Positions 1-9,071 of a stretch of 64,000 nucleotides of DNA are shown here, one piece after another. The stretch lies in contig CAYYTK010000003.1 of assembly GCA_964474695.1 (NCBI GenBank), positions 131,507-195,506 on the forward strand, read 5' to 3'. Positions within the stretch are counted from its first letter, which is position 1; the number at the start of each line of letters is the position of its first letter. The notes below the pieces were generated by a model that was given only the letters and a program-made list of their open reading frames with translations, was not told the DNA's origin and searched no databases. Made by a program: the position numbers and the translations under genes. The DNA is from DAOUBP01 sp964474695. GTDB taxonomy: Bacteria; Chloroflexota; Anaerolineae; CG2-30-64-16.

Positions 1-2996
1 TTCAGCACCTGCAAAAGCTGTTCATCGCCTCCTTCACCGACGAGCCGGTCACCTTCGTCGCCCTCGGGCATATGTTGGCGCAACTGGAAGCGCTGAGCTG
101 CCAGCCGCCGGCGGATGCGCCGGCCCAGGCCGAACAACTGCGCGTGGCCTGTCTGCCGGTGCTGGAGCACTTTGGGTTGTGGCAGGCGCAACGCCAGGCT
201 GCTGAGACGCTGATCCGGCTCCAGGAGCCGGCCCGCGCCGCCCGGATCGAAAGCTGGATCCGGCAGCATGACGCGCGGCGCGCCGAGGTCCGTGACCTGG
301 TGGCGGCCGCGCTGCGCGAAGGCCTGCCCGACCAGGCAGCCGCGGTGGCCGTGACTATCCGCCCGGTGCGCGTGGCGCGGGTTTTCGAACAGAGCAGCGC
401 CTACCCACACCTGGGACCGGACCTCGACCGTGAGCAGGCCGCACGCGCGCTGGCCGGCCGGCTGGCACTGGAGGTGACGGCGCCTGATGAGGCCGCCTGC
501 TACCTGGCCCTGGGCTGCCTGCACCGCCTGGGGCGGCACGTAATAGGCACCTTGCGCGACTATCTGGCTTCGCCCAAGCCCAACGCCTACCGCATGCTTC
601 ATACCACCGTCGCTATTGAAACCCGGCGCGGCGAACGGCCCGCCGTCGATTTCTTCATTTGCACTCCCGCGGCGCAACACTGCAATTACTGGGGCCGTGT
701 CGCTGAGTGGGAGTTGGGGCCCGCTGCCGCGGCTCAGCTTGGCCAGGCCTGGTGGCGCCGTAAGGAGCGCGAGCTGAACATCCTGCGCGGCGGTGAGCCG
801 GGCGCGTACGCGGAGCCAACCTTCGTCTTCACACCACTGGGCGAACTGCAAACGCTGCCCTGCAAAAGCACGCCGGTCGACTTTGCTTTTCAGTTGCATT
901 CGGAGCGCGGGCAGTTTTATGTTGGCGCCCAGGTCAACGGCGCGGAGGTGTCTGTCGGTTTTCTCCTGGCGAACGCCGACATCATCAACGTCCGGTTTGA
1001 CCCGCGCCTGCCCTCGCGCCTGCGCCGCGAGTGGTTGCAGACGGTGCAGACGCCGGCGGCGGCCGCCCGCATTCAGAAGGCGTTGGCTTACCGTGAACAG
1101 GGCGCCGAGCGCGGCAGGCAGCTCCTGGAGCAGGCAGTCACGCAGCAGTGCCAACGCCTGGGCATCACATTGAGCAAGGTGCGCCTCAGCGCCTACCTGG
1201 CTGAAGCCGCCCATTGGTACCAGTGCGGCGATAGCGAGGCCCTCTACCAGCAGGTCGTCAGCGGCCGGCCCGCGCCGGCGGCGGTGGCGCTGCGCATCGC
1301 GACGCAGGAGGTGGCGCAGCGCGTCGGTTATCCCGACGGCCGCCCCCTGGGCCTGCGCGCTGAGCGCGTCCGCGTCGCCCAATGCTGCCGGCCGGCAGTG
1401 GATGTGTCCATCGCCGGCCACTTCTACCAGCCCAAAACACCGCATGAGCGGGTCACCATCCACGAGGCATCCTGCGAATGCTTGCCGCAGGATGCCCGCA
1501 CGATGGCGTTGGTCTGGCACGCGCCGGTGGATGAGTCCCTCCACGAGTTTCGCATGCTGGGCGCCGATCGCAAACGCCTTTTGAGCGACGTGCTGGAGCC
1601 CTTCCATGCCCAGAATCACGCCCTGCACCGGGTGCTGGCGGAGCGTCTCGCCGACGATGTGGCCCACATCCAGGTGTTGGCCGAGGTGCGCGGCAGCGCC
1701 GACGCCAACGCCCTGTCCGCCGCGATCGAGGCTGTGCCGGGCATCCGGGAGGTCGCCGCGCGGCCGCTGGCCATGACGCCACAAGAGGTGCGCGAACTGC
1801 GACGGCGCCTTGCCAGCGAGAACCCCTACCGTTTCAACCTGCCGGCCTATCGCCTGGGCGATTTTCTCGGCCGCGCGGCTGAGCTGAATGCGATCAAGGC
1901 GTTCATCGCGCGGCCCGATCCGGCCGGCCCGCTGGTGGTGTACGGGCCGTGGCGCATCGGCAAGACCTCGCTCCTCAGGCATCTGGAGCGCAGCGGCATC
2001 GGCGATACGTGGGTCGGGGTGTATGTGGATTGCCAGCCGGACCGCGGCCCGGGCCTGGCCGGCCTGCTCGGCGAGGTGATCCGGGCCACCACCGAACGCC
2101 TCGCCCAGGTGCCCGATCTTCTGGGCGGCGGCTTGACTTATCTCACGGCAGAAGAGCGCCAACAACTGGCCGTGGACCCGGTCGGGGTGTTCGCCCAGTT
2201 CTGCCGGCGCACGGCTGCGGCCCTGGCCAGCCGCCGCTACATCCGGCTGGTTGTGCTTATGGACGAGTTCAGCTCACTGGATGACCAGGTGCGCCAGGGG
2301 TGGCTCGAACCGCGGGTGTTTGACAACCTGCGCTACCTGATGGGCGGCGCGCTGGATGTGGCGTTCGTGCTCGTGGTGCAGTCTGCCGTTCTGACCAGCA
2401 TGCGGGCTCTCACCGGTCCCGGCGCCGGCCTGCTGGAGATCGCCCAATTGCTGCCGCTGGGACCTTTGGATCTGGACGCGACGCGCGACTTGTTGGCCAC
2501 TGAGGCCGACAAAGTAGGCCTGAGCTGGCGCGCTGAGGCCCTGGACTACGTGGCAGCGGTGACGGGCCGGCACCCTTACTTGCTCAAGGTAGTCGGTTAT
2601 CAGGCGGTCGAGCACATCAAGCGCACCGACCGCCGCGTGTTCGAGCTGGCCGATGCCCAGCGCGCTGCCAGGCTCAGCATCGCGCCGGATCATCATGTTG
2701 ATTTTTACTTCAGACACGTGACCGGCGCGCCTGTTGCTGCCGGCGCACGGCAGCTCTTGCGCCGGCTGGGGGCCGCTGGGCCGGCAGACTGGCTCTCCGA
2801 ACCGGAGTTACTGATACGCGCGCGGAACCATGCCGACGCGGCCGCGGCGCGTGAGCTGCTGGCGGCCCTGGTGCGGCTTGATGTGTTGGCCACCGGCATG
2901 ACTGAAAACGGCGCGCCGGCCTACCAGGTGCGGATTCCGCTCTTTGCGGCCTGGGCCACGGCCTATCAACCGGCGGCAGCGCCAGAGGAGACTTGA
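1..2996 (+). CDS. Degenerate RelA/SpoT-like (RSH) protein fused to a STAND-type ATPase, 5' partial
   Basis: The frame is open from base 3 with no stop, so the gene starts before the window; the ATG at 72 is internal. In order (numbered from that ATG): the tail of an HD-hydrolase-like helix region, where the ADRLHNMRT position reads ALGHMLAQL; a RelA/SpoT synthetase-like region (about 60-225) keeping GTLRDYLASPKPNAY and LHTTV; a TGS domain (about 248-310, FVFTPLGELQTLP); a CC/zinc-finger-like segment with Cys438-Cys439 and VTIHEASCEC; an ACT domain (about 495-570); then a P-loop NTPase with Walker A GPWRIGKTS (Lys631) and Walker B VVLMDEF (Asp731, Glu732). The (p)ppGpp synthetase acid is lost (VDFFICT replaces EVQIRT) and the HD metal Asp is lost, so I infer a sensor or regulatory role, not alarmone synthesis or hydrolysis. 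It probably forms an operon with the ATPase 3 nt downstream. The domain order is clear; the function is inferred. Confidence 0.85.
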   Translation, partial: QHLQKLFIASFTDEPVTFVALGHMLAQLEALSCQPPADAPAQAEQLRVACLPVLEHFGLWQAQRQAAETLIRLQEPARAARIESWIRQHDARRAEVRDLVAAALREGLPDQAAAVAVTIRPVRVARVFEQSSAYPHLGPDLDREQAARALAGRLALEVTAPDEAACYLALGCLHRLGRHVIGTLRDYLASPKPNAYRMLHTTVAIETRRGERPAVDFFICTPAAQHCNYWGRVAEWELGPAAAAQLGQAWWRRKERELNILRGGEPGAYAEPTFVFTPLGELQTLPCKSTPVDFAFQLHSERGQFYVGAQVNGAEVSVGFLLANADIINVRFDPRLPSRLRREWLQTVQTPAAAARIQKALAYREQGAERGRQLLEQAVTQQCQRLGITLSKVRLSAYLAEAAHWYQCGDSEALYQQVVSGRPAPAAVALRIATQEVAQRVGYPDGRPLGLRAERVRVAQCCRPAVDVSIAGHFYQPKTPHERVTIHEASCECLPQDARTMALVWHAPVDESLHEFRMLGADRKRLLSDVLEPFHAQNHALHRVLAERLADDVAHIQVLAEVRGSADANALSAAIEAVPGIREVAARPLAMTPQEVRELRRRLASENPYRFNLPAYRLGDFLGRAAELNAIKAFIARPDPAGPLVVYGPWRIGKTSLLRHLERSGIGDTWVGVYVDCQPDRGPGLAGLLGEVIRATTERLAQVPDLLGGGLTYLTAEERQQLAVDPVGVFAQFCRRTAAALASRRYIRLVVLMDEFSSLDDQVRQGWLEPRVFDNLRYLMGGALDVAFVLVVQSAVLTSMRALTGPGAGLLEIAQLLPLGPLDLDATRDLLATEADKVGLSWRAEALDYVAAVTGRHPYLLKVVGYQAVEHIKRTDRRVFELADAQRAARLSIAPDHHVDFYFRHVTGAPVAAGARQLLRRLGAAGPADWLSEPELLIRARNHADAAAARELLAALVRLDVLATGMTENGAPAYQVRIPLFAAWATAYQPAAAPEET

Positions 2997-2999
2997 TTC

Positions 3000-4445
3000 A
3001 TGGGGGATGTTGCTTCATCGAACGCAGTCGAGCACTGGCAGAATCCGTTTCTGCCGCGGCCCGGTTGCGTGCCGCCGCAGGCGTATGGCCGCCGCGATCT
3101 CCTCAAGCAGATGGTCCGCCGCCTCACCGCAGGCGACCCGGCCAGCCTCAACCTGGTCGGCCCGCGACGGATCGGCAAGACCACCATCCTGCGCGATCTC
3201 GGCGCGCCGGCCGGCTGTCTGCACCGCGCGCCATTTAACGCGGTGATCGGGCCGGGCCTGGCCCCGGAGTGTCTGCTGCCCATTTACCAGGATCTGGCCG
3301 GCTGCCCACCCGGCAATCCCTTCGCCGACCTGGCCGAGGTGGTTTTGACTGCGCTTGAACGCCGCGGCGATTGTGACTTGCGCGGCCTGGATCACGAGAT
3401 TCAGTTGGATAAGACAGCGGCGCAGCTTGCGCGGGCCGGCACGCAGATGCGCCTGACAGCCCTGGCCAGGGCGGCCCAGGCGCATGGTCTGCGGCTGATC
3501 CTCTGCCTGGATCGTGTGGATGAAGCCCGGCTGCTGGCTGATGCGGGGTCTACCCAATACGTGACGGAGTTGACGCAGTACGCTTCACTGGTGTTGGCCA
3601 CGCGGCGCCCGCTCGTCGACATCTTTCCGGCGCTGGTTGGGTCGCCGCTGCTTTATCGCTTGGAACGCCTGGATGTGGGGCTGCTGGAGCCTGAGACCGC
3701 GGCCGAGGCGCTGGTCGCGCCGGGCGCCGAGCTGCAATTCAGCCCGCCGGACCAGGCGCTGCTGCTGGAGCTGGTCGGCCGGCATCCGTACATCCTGATG
3801 CGGGCCGCGGCGACCGCCTACGAACACCTGCGCACGACCGCGGGCCAACCATTGACCCGCAATTTCATCTGGCAGACCGTGAACAGTGCCCTGGAAGTGA
3901 TCTTTCAGTACCTTTGGAACGGTTGGGAATGCGAGCTGCGGCAGTTCGTGGCGGTGTATCGTAATCCGCAGACCGCCTGGGAGCAGTTGGTCGGTGACAC
4001 GTTTATCCGCACGCTGCAGGATGAGGCTATCATCGCGGAAGATATGGCCCGGCCGGATCGTCTGGAGTTCTTCTCGCCCTTGTTCGCAGCGTTCGCCAGC
4101 CGGCGCGCGGCCGAACCGGCCGTGCCTGCGTCCGTCCTGCCGCCGGTCGCGCCCGCGGCGCCGCACGCCGTGTTGGCTGAAATGGGCCTCGGCCTGCACA
4201 CCAGGAGCGGGCAGTTGTTCCTGGCGCTGTACCAGCGGCTCGGCCAGCTCGTGCCGGACGCCGACCTGGCGCGCCCCATCTGGGGGGATCAAGAGCCAGG
4301 TGTGGTCAAGCATGCCCTCGAGATCGCTGCGGCGGGACTGCGCAAGAAGCTGCACGCGGCCCGGCTGCCTTACCGGCTGGTGCGCAAGTATGGCCAGGGT
4401 TACCGGTTGGAGTATGGCGAGCCGCCCCTGGACGGTGACGCGTGA
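3000..4445 (+). CDS. P-loop ATPase with C-terminal winged-helix (OmpR/PhoB-like) domain
   Basis: 481 residues. The Shine-Dalgarno AGAGGAGA lies just before the upstream stop, and the ATG follows that stop after 3 nt, so translation is probably coupled. Residues 25-60 carry a STAND/AAA-type Walker A, GPRRIGKTT (Lys60); LILCLDRVDEA around Asp171 is the Walker B-like strand; HPYILMRAA near residue 260 matches the HPY/LL motif of prokaryotic STAND ATPases. Residues about 395-475 (LHTRSGQLFLALYQRL ... YRLVRKYGQGYRLE) look like a Trans_reg_C winged helix, the DNA-binding domain of OmpR-type regulators. The upstream RSH-like protein carries a related ATPase module (same GP-x-RIGKT signature), so the two may associate. 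I infer an ATP-switched transcriptional regulator or a signalling/defence NTPase; the target is unknown. Confidence 0.8.
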   Translation: MGDVASSNAVEHWQNPFLPRPGCVPPQAYGRRDLLKQMVRRLTAGDPASLNLVGPRRIGKTTILRDLGAPAGCLHRAPFNAVIGPGLAPECLLPIYQDLAGCPPGNPFADLAEVVLTALERRGDCDLRGLDHEIQLDKTAAQLARAGTQMRLTALARAAQAHGLRLILCLDRVDEARLLADAGSTQYVTELTQYASLVLATRRPLVDIFPALVGSPLLYRLERLDVGLLEPETAAEALVAPGAELQFSPPDQALLLELVGRHPYILMRAAATAYEHLRTTAGQPLTRNFIWQTVNSALEVIFQYLWNGWECELRQFVAVYRNPQTAWEQLVGDTFIRTLQDEAIIAEDMARPDRLEFFSPLFAAFASRRAAEPAVPASVLPPVAPAAPHAVLAEMGLGLHTRSGQLFLALYQRLGQLVPDADLARPIWGDQEPGVVKHALEIAAAGLRKKLHAARLPYRLVRKYGQGYRLEYGEPPLDGDA

Positions 4446-4617
4446 CTTGACGCCGCCCAGGATTGCGCTATTCTGCTGTCCAGAGGCTTCCGATGCGAAT
4501 CAACTTCATGAGCAGCACCGTCGGGGACACAATGACAATGTCGCTGCGCAGCCAGCTGCGCAGCCGTTTGATGCTGCCACCCCGCGACTGATTCGTCATC
4601 CTGCTCGTTTCGCAAGG
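4446..4617 (+). other. Leader or spacer upstream of the metG remnant
   Basis: About 170 bases without a supported gene between the ATPase stop and the terminator at 4618. No convincing start or ORF with a ribosome-binding site is seen. The length and position (before a tRNA synthetase remnant, ending in a rho-independent hairpin) would suit an attenuated leader, but I cannot match the T-box consensus, so no riboswitch is claimed. Confidence 0.4.
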
Positions 4618-4642
4618 GCCGTCCGGAGTGGACGGCTTTTTT
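4618..4642 (+). terminator. Rho-independent terminator or attenuator
   Basis: A perfect 7-bp stem GCCGTCC / GGACGGC with loop GGAGT is followed by TTTTTT. It ends 34 nt before the metG start, so it either ends the ATPase operon or attenuates metG. Confidence 0.8.
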
Positions 4643-4675
4643 GTTTGGCCTGCACTCGGCTCTGGGAGGACAGCC

Positions 4676-5587
4676 ATGAACCCACAAACCGCATCCTATT
4701 TCATCTCCACCTCCATTCCATACGTCAACGGCCGGCCGCAAGAACGAGGTGCTGAGCTTCATCCGGGGCGGGCTGGCCGATCTGAGCATCTCCCGCTCAC
4801 AGGCACGCGCCCACGGCTGGGGCATCCCGTGCCCGGCGATCCCGACCAGGTGATCTACGTGTGGTACGATGCACTGGCCAACTACATCACGGCACTGGAC
4901 TACGCGAACGAAGGGCCGCGCTACCAGCGCTACTGGGCCGAGAATCCTAACCGGGTCCACGTCATCGGCAAGGGCATCCTGCGCTTCCACGCGGTGTATT
5001 GGCCGGCTTTCCTGCTCTCCGCCGGCGTGCCGCTGCCGACAACGATCCTGGTGCACAGCTACCTGACGGTGGAAGGGCAGAAGATCGGCAAGTCGCTGGG
5101 CAACGCGATCGACCCGTTAGAATTGATCCAGGCCTATGGCCCGGATGCGGTCCGAGCCATAGACTCGGATGCGGTCCGAGCCATAGGCTCGGATGCGGTC
5201 CGAGCCATAGGCTCGGATGCGCTGCGCTATTTTCTGCTGCGCCACACCCCAGCCGCCGAGGACAGCGACTTCTCGCGCACCCGGCTGGAGCTGGCGTACA
5301 ACAGCGAGCTGGCCGACCAGTTGGGCAACCTGCTCAGCCGCACGGTGAGCATGGTGGTCAAGTATTGCGGCGGGGTCGTGCCCGCGGCCGGGCCGCTCGA
5401 CGCGGCCGCGCAGCGCTTGGCCGATCTGGGCGCGACCCTGTCGGCCCGAGTGCACGACGCGGTCGAGCGCCTGGCCCTGCACGAGGCGCTGGCAGCCATT
5501 TGGGAGCTGTTCGGGGCCGGCCTCGCGGGCTTTGTCCGCATGCAGGGCGCCAAAGAACAGCGCCAGGGCCAAGCAGGGGCAGGATAA
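4676..5587 (+). pseudogene. metG: Decayed methionyl-tRNA synthetase
   Basis: The start has a good ribosome-binding site (GGGAGGA) and encodes YFISTSIPYVNGRP, the first strand before the HIGH motif of MetG. The sequence then jumps directly to the late catalytic core: RKNEVLSFIRGGLADLSIS is readable only in another frame, so roughly 200 codons, including HIGH and the zinc knuckle, are missing. A further one-base loss near 4830 (CCCGTGCCC where CCGGTGCCC is expected) restores the frame at PGDPDQVIYVWYDAL. The KMSKS loop is present as QKIGKSLGN. Three 24-bp repeats interrupt GPDALRYFLLRH, and the anticodon-binding domain stops early after residue 300. It cannot encode a working enzyme as written, so the cell must have another copy or the assembly is wrong here. 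Confidence 0.8.
5144..5215 (+). repeat. Three tandem 24-bp palindromic repeats inside metG
   Basis: Three copies (5144-5167, 5168-5191, 5192-5215), differing at one base, encode DAVRAI(D/G)S three times before the native DALRYF. Each copy boundary holds the palindrome CCGAGCCATAGGCTCGG. The insertion keeps the reading frame. Confidence 0.9.
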
Positions 5588-5596
5588 AACGTTGCT

Positions 5597-5621
5597 GCGC
5601 CAGACCTGTCAGGTCTGGCGC
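5597..5621. terminator. Palindrome between convergent genes
   Basis: An 11-bp perfect stem GCGCCAGACCT / AGGTCTGGCGC with a 3-nt loop, between the end of the metG remnant and the convergent propeller gene. There is no T-tract; it could be a bidirectional transcription stop or a dispersed palindromic repeat. Confidence 0.55.
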
Positions 5622-5624
5622 TGT

Positions 5625-7832
5625 TCAACGCACGATCATGGGCAGGCAGATGGTGCGCTCACACTGGTGGAGCAGCACACTCAACCGGCTGGTCGAGGCA
5701 TCGATGTCGACCTTGACGGCCAGATCGGGCCGGCCATCACCGTTGAAGTCGCCGGCGGCCAGGTCACCCGGCGCACCGCCGGCCGCAAAGGGCCCAACCT
5801 GGCGGAACGCACCGTTGCCCAGGCCCAGCCACAGGTCGATGGCGCCGCCCAGCGTCCCGGCCAGGTCAGGGCGGCCGTCGCCGTTGAAGTCCGCGCGCGC
5901 TGCTGGCGCGCCGGGGACGGTCCCGACGCCCGTGAACGTGCCATCCCCCTGGCCGAGCAACACTGACGCACTGCCGTAGAAGCTGTCGCCCACGATCAGG
6001 TCTGCCTTGCTGTCGTCGTTGAAGTCGCCTGTGATCAGCCCTTGCGGCTTGTAGTTGGGTTCAAGATTCCTGGCAAACGTGAACGTGCCGTCGCCGTTGC
6101 CGTACAGGAGGGTCAGCCAGCCGTCATCGTTGCTGGGCCCCCAGTTGGACGTGACCAGGTCGAGCTTGCCGTCGCCGTTGAAATCCGCCGTGACTACGGA
6201 GGTCGGATGCGTGCCCGACCAATAACTGGCCGCCGGTTGGAAGGCTCCAGCCCCATCATTCAGCAGCACGCTTACGATGTTGCCGACCCCGGCATTCGTT
6301 ACGGCCAGGTCAGGCGCGTTGTCGCCGTTGAAATCACCCACCGCAATCCAGTCAGGACCGTACCCCACCTCATAATTCACCGCCGCACCGAACGACCCGT
6401 CGCCGTTGCCCAGCAGCACGCTTACATAGGCGGGATGGAGATAGTTCGAGCTGTCATAATTCGCTACCGCCAGGTCCAGCTTGTGATCGGCGTTGAAGTC
6501 GGCCGCGGCGAGATAGACGGGCGAACGGTCCACCAGGGTCGCGTGCGGACTGGAGAAGCCGCCTGCGCCGTTGCCCAGCAGCATGCTCACCGCGCCGTTG
6601 GCGCCCGTCAGGCCCGTGCCGTTGGAGACCGCCGCGTCGAGCTTGCCGTCATTGTTGAAGTCCCCGGTCGCGACCGCGGCGGGGTATTGGCCCGCGTCGC
6701 TGAGGTGCGGCGCGCTGAGCATGATGCGAGGGCAGTTGGTGACGCCGCTCGGCCAGTCATAGAAGGCGTAGAGCCGGTTCCCCGCGCGATCCCCGACGTA
6801 GACACGGCCGGTGTACTGGTCCACCGCCGCCGCGAAGGGGTCCTGGCCCAGCGGGAAGTTGGCCAGGCGCCAGCTGTTCGCGCCGATCATGCTGACGGTG
6901 CCAGAGAGGCTGTTGGTGATAAACACGTGGCCGGTGCTGGGATTGACGGCCACGCCGCCGCCGCCGTTCTCGCCGCCCGGGTCCAGGGCGGTCCGACCGA
7001 CCTCGGTCAGCGAACCGGTGGTCGAGACGTGATACGTCACCGCGGTGTCCACCTGGTGCTGCCCGTGGCCGCAGGCGACGTGCAGCAGGCGTTTGGCGCC
7101 GTCGAAGGCCAGGCCGTAGGGGGTGCCGTTCGGCCGCGGGCCGCAGGGATAGACGATGCCGTGCGCGGGCAGGAGCCAGTACATGAGATCGTAAGCCCAC
7201 ACGTTCCCGCTGTCACGAAAGCTCATGAAGATGATCTCGTACTCGTCGTCGACAGCCACGCCCCATCCGCCTACCCCGAGCGGGAGATAGTTGACGACCT
7301 CGTCGATCTCGCCATCGATCCAGGCAAACGTGTTCCCGCCATGCAGCGCGACGGCGATCATGTTCATGCCGGGAAACACCCCGACATAGGTCGGCTGGCT
7401 GCCCGCGCTGAGGTTGATCGTCTTCAAAAGCTGCAAATCGCTGCCGCGCAGCACGCTCACCGTGCCGCTGCTGAAGTTGGCGACGTAGACCTTGTTCGTG
7501 TCGATGTTGACGGCCACGCCGAACGGCAGGCTGCCCACAGTCGTCCGCGCCAGTTGGGTCAGGGTGGTCGCATCCACCATCAGCACGGAGTTGTTATTAC
7601 GGCTGGTGATGTACAGCCGGTTCGTGAAATGGTTCACGGCCAGGCCGTTCGGGTTTTGCAGGCCTGGCAAGGTGACCGAGATCGGGTCGGGCCAGGCGGC
7701 GTCAGGGGTGCGGGGCGGTGCGGGGACCGCGGCGGCCTGGCTTAGGACGGGCGACCCGGCCGAGGTCAGGAGGAAGAGGAGCAGTGCGGCCACGAGGCCG
7801 CGTCGTGCGGGATGTGTGCGGGACGCTTTCAT
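5625..7832 (-). CDS. Secreted beta-propeller / FG-GAP (VCBS) repeat protein
   Basis: 735 residues. I chose ATG 7832 because GGAGGCAG lies 4 nt upstream and it gives a clean signal peptide (MKASRTHPARRGLVAALLLFLL ... ending near SQAAA). Residues about 50-330 are YncE/NHL-like propeller blades (NPNGLAVNHFTNRLYITS, PFGVAVNIDTNKVYVAN). Residues about 355-725 contain at least seven FG-GAP/VCBS calcium-type repeats of the form DFN-x-DG-x-xDLAV. There is no catalytic motif. Such proteins are extracellular or surface adhesins or scaffolds; the role here is unknown. It faces the metG remnant convergently and is divergent from the epimerase-like gene. Confidence 0.85.
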   Translation of the reverse strand: MKASRTHPARRGLVAALLLFLLTSAGSPVLSQAAAVPAPPRTPDAAWPDPISVTLPGLQNPNGLAVNHFTNRLYITSRNNNSVLMVDATTLTQLARTTVGSLPFGVAVNIDTNKVYVANFSSGTVSVLRGSDLQLLKTINLSAGSQPTYVGVFPGMNMIAVALHGGNTFAWIDGEIDEVVNYLPLGVGGWGVAVDDEYEIIFMSFRDSGNVWAYDLMYWLLPAHGIVYPCGPRPNGTPYGLAFDGAKRLLHVACGHGQHQVDTAVTYHVSTTGSLTEVGRTALDPGGENGGGGVAVNPSTGHVFITNSLSGTVSMIGANSWRLANFPLGQDPFAAAVDQYTGRVYVGDRAGNRLYAFYDWPSGVTNCPRIMLSAPHLSDAGQYPAAVATGDFNNDGKLDAAVSNGTGLTGANGAVSMLLGNGAGGFSSPHATLVDRSPVYLAAADFNADHKLDLAVANYDSSNYLHPAYVSVLLGNGDGSFGAAVNYEVGYGPDWIAVGDFNGDNAPDLAVTNAGVGNIVSVLLNDGAGAFQPAASYWSGTHPTSVVTADFNGDGKLDLVTSNWGPSNDDGWLTLLYGNGDGTFTFARNLEPNYKPQGLITGDFNDDSKADLIVGDSFYGSASVLLGQGDGTFTGVGTVPGAPAARADFNGDGRPDLAGTLGGAIDLWLGLGNGAFRQVGPFAAGGAPGDLAAGDFNGDGRPDLAVKVDIDASTSRLSVLLHQCERTICLPMIVR

Positions 7833-8012
7833 AGGGCTGCCTCCTTGGGGCTGAGAAAGCACATTCGGTATTATTGGAGACGCTGCCGCAGGCGGAAAGT
7901 GACGGATGACCCCGGGATGCCACCTAGCGCCACAGAAAAGCAGCCTCTGCAGAAGATCAGGCGCTTAGCCAGCCGCTGGATTGCCGCGCCGATCTCTGTG
8001 ATCAGCAAATGC

Positions 8013-8023
8013 TGTGCTATAAT
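8013..8023 (+). promoter_or_regulatory. Extended -10 promoter element
   Basis: TGTGCTATAAT (extended TG-n plus perfect TATAAT), 18 nt before the start of the epimerase-like gene. No good -35 is seen, as expected for an extended -10 promoter. The same 11-mer occurs upstream of the amylopullulanase gene. Confidence 0.65.
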
Positions 8024-8041
8024 GCGCCAAGAGGTGAGGAG

Positions 8042-9019
8042 ATGACCAACATGAACAGCCTTCAATCTACCACCTGGCACGGCATTCCTGCATGGCTGCT
8101 GGAAAATGCCACCCTACGCGTTATCATGGTTCCCCGGCTGGGCGCTAAGATCGTCTCATTGCTGGACCGGCGCGGGGATTTCGAGTGGCTCCCCGGCCCC
8201 ATGCCTGGCAGGCCCGTGCGGCCCGTCGCGTACGGAGCGCCCTTCGCCGAGCAGGACATGGCCGGCTGGGATGAGATGTTCCCGACCATCCTGGCGTGCG
8301 CCTATCCCGGCCCCGGCCCGTGCCATGGCGCCGCGCTGCCCGATCACGGCGAGGCCTGGGCGCTGCCGTGGGAAGTCGCCGGCGCCGCGGGCGGCGAGCT
8401 GAGCCTGACCCTGCAAGGCCGCGCGCTCCCTTACCGGCTGACGCGGTCTGCCACGGTGAGTCAGGGAGACAGGTTGACCCTGCACTACACGCTGGAAAAC
8501 CTCGGCGCTGCCCCGATGCCCTACATGTGGGCCGCGCATCCGCAATTCCTGGCCGGCGCCGATTGCCGGATCGTGCTTCCGCCGGAGCTTACCGAGGTGG
8601 TCAACACCGCCGGGCCGGACGTGGGCTGGGGGCCGCGGGAGGCCCGTTTCGACTGGCCCGAGGCGACGGCGCCGGATGGACGGCGCGTGCGCCTCGACGC
8701 GGTCGGTTCGCCGGCCCTGCGTCGGGGCCGTAAGTTCTTTGCCCGGCCCGATGCCCGGCCATCGTGGGCCGAAGTGCGCCGGGCCGAGTCGGGCCACTGG
8801 CTGCGCCTGGAGTGGGATCCGCAGGAGGTGCCCTACTTGGGGCTGTGGGTGGACGAGGGCCTCGTAAACAGCGCGGCAGTGGTGGCCCCGGAACCGACCA
8901 CCGGCTGGTACGATGACCTGGCGTTGGCCTGGCTTAAAGGAGAGGTCAAGATTGTACCCGCGGGTGGTGTGCACACATGGACGCTGGTCGTGCGGGTGGG
9001 GATACAAAGCAACCGTTGA
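8042..9019 (+). CDS. Aldose-1-epimerase-like (galactose mutarotase fold) protein
   Basis: 325 residues, starting at ATG 8042 with GAGGTGAGGAG directly upstream. The N-terminal LRVIMVPRLGAKIVSLLDRR is the mutarotase-type opening strand (GA.. SL.. ), followed by a WDEMFPTI segment with acid residues, then HYTLENLGAAPMPYMWAAHPQF, which resembles the HPYFN-like substrate-binding region of aldose 1-epimerases. It would interconvert anomers of a hexose or act on a related sugar; the substrate cannot be read. It stands alone on the plus strand and is probably monocistronic, since a new promoter starts within its last codons. Confidence 0.75.
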   Translation: MTNMNSLQSTTWHGIPAWLLENATLRVIMVPRLGAKIVSLLDRRGDFEWLPGPMPGRPVRPVAYGAPFAEQDMAGWDEMFPTILACAYPGPGPCHGAALPDHGEAWALPWEVAGAAGGELSLTLQGRALPYRLTRSATVSQGDRLTLHYTLENLGAAPMPYMWAAHPQFLAGADCRIVLPPELTEVVNTAGPDVGWGPREARFDWPEATAPDGRRVRLDAVGSPALRRGRKFFARPDARPSWAEVRRAESGHWLRLEWDPQEVPYLGLWVDEGLVNSAAVVAPEPTTGWYDDLALAWLKGEVKIVPAGGVHTWTLVVRVGIQSNR

Positions 9020-9045
9020 CACCCATCTCACGCTCGTGTTATACT
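9016..9045 (+). promoter_or_regulatory. Sigma-70-type promoter for the LOG-family gene
   Basis: A perfect -35 TTGACA (9016-9021) overlaps the stop codon of the preceding gene; an 18-nt spacer leads to TATACT (9040-9045) with an extended TG two bases upstream. The expected transcript start is near 9052, about 100 nt before the TTG start. Confidence 0.8.
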
Positions 9046-9071
9046 CCCACCAGTTAGCAAGCAAGTGATCC

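Noticed and set aside
4446..4675. T-box riboswitch upstream of metG
   Set aside because: There is a terminator and an aminoacyl-tRNA synthetase remnant, but I cannot find the AGGGTGGTACCGCG-type T-box sequence or a convincing specifier stem.
6042..7745. Long plus-strand open frame over the propeller gene
   Set aside because: It is the complement of FG-GAP repeats, which produces VAVEV-like patterns; no domain is recognisable.
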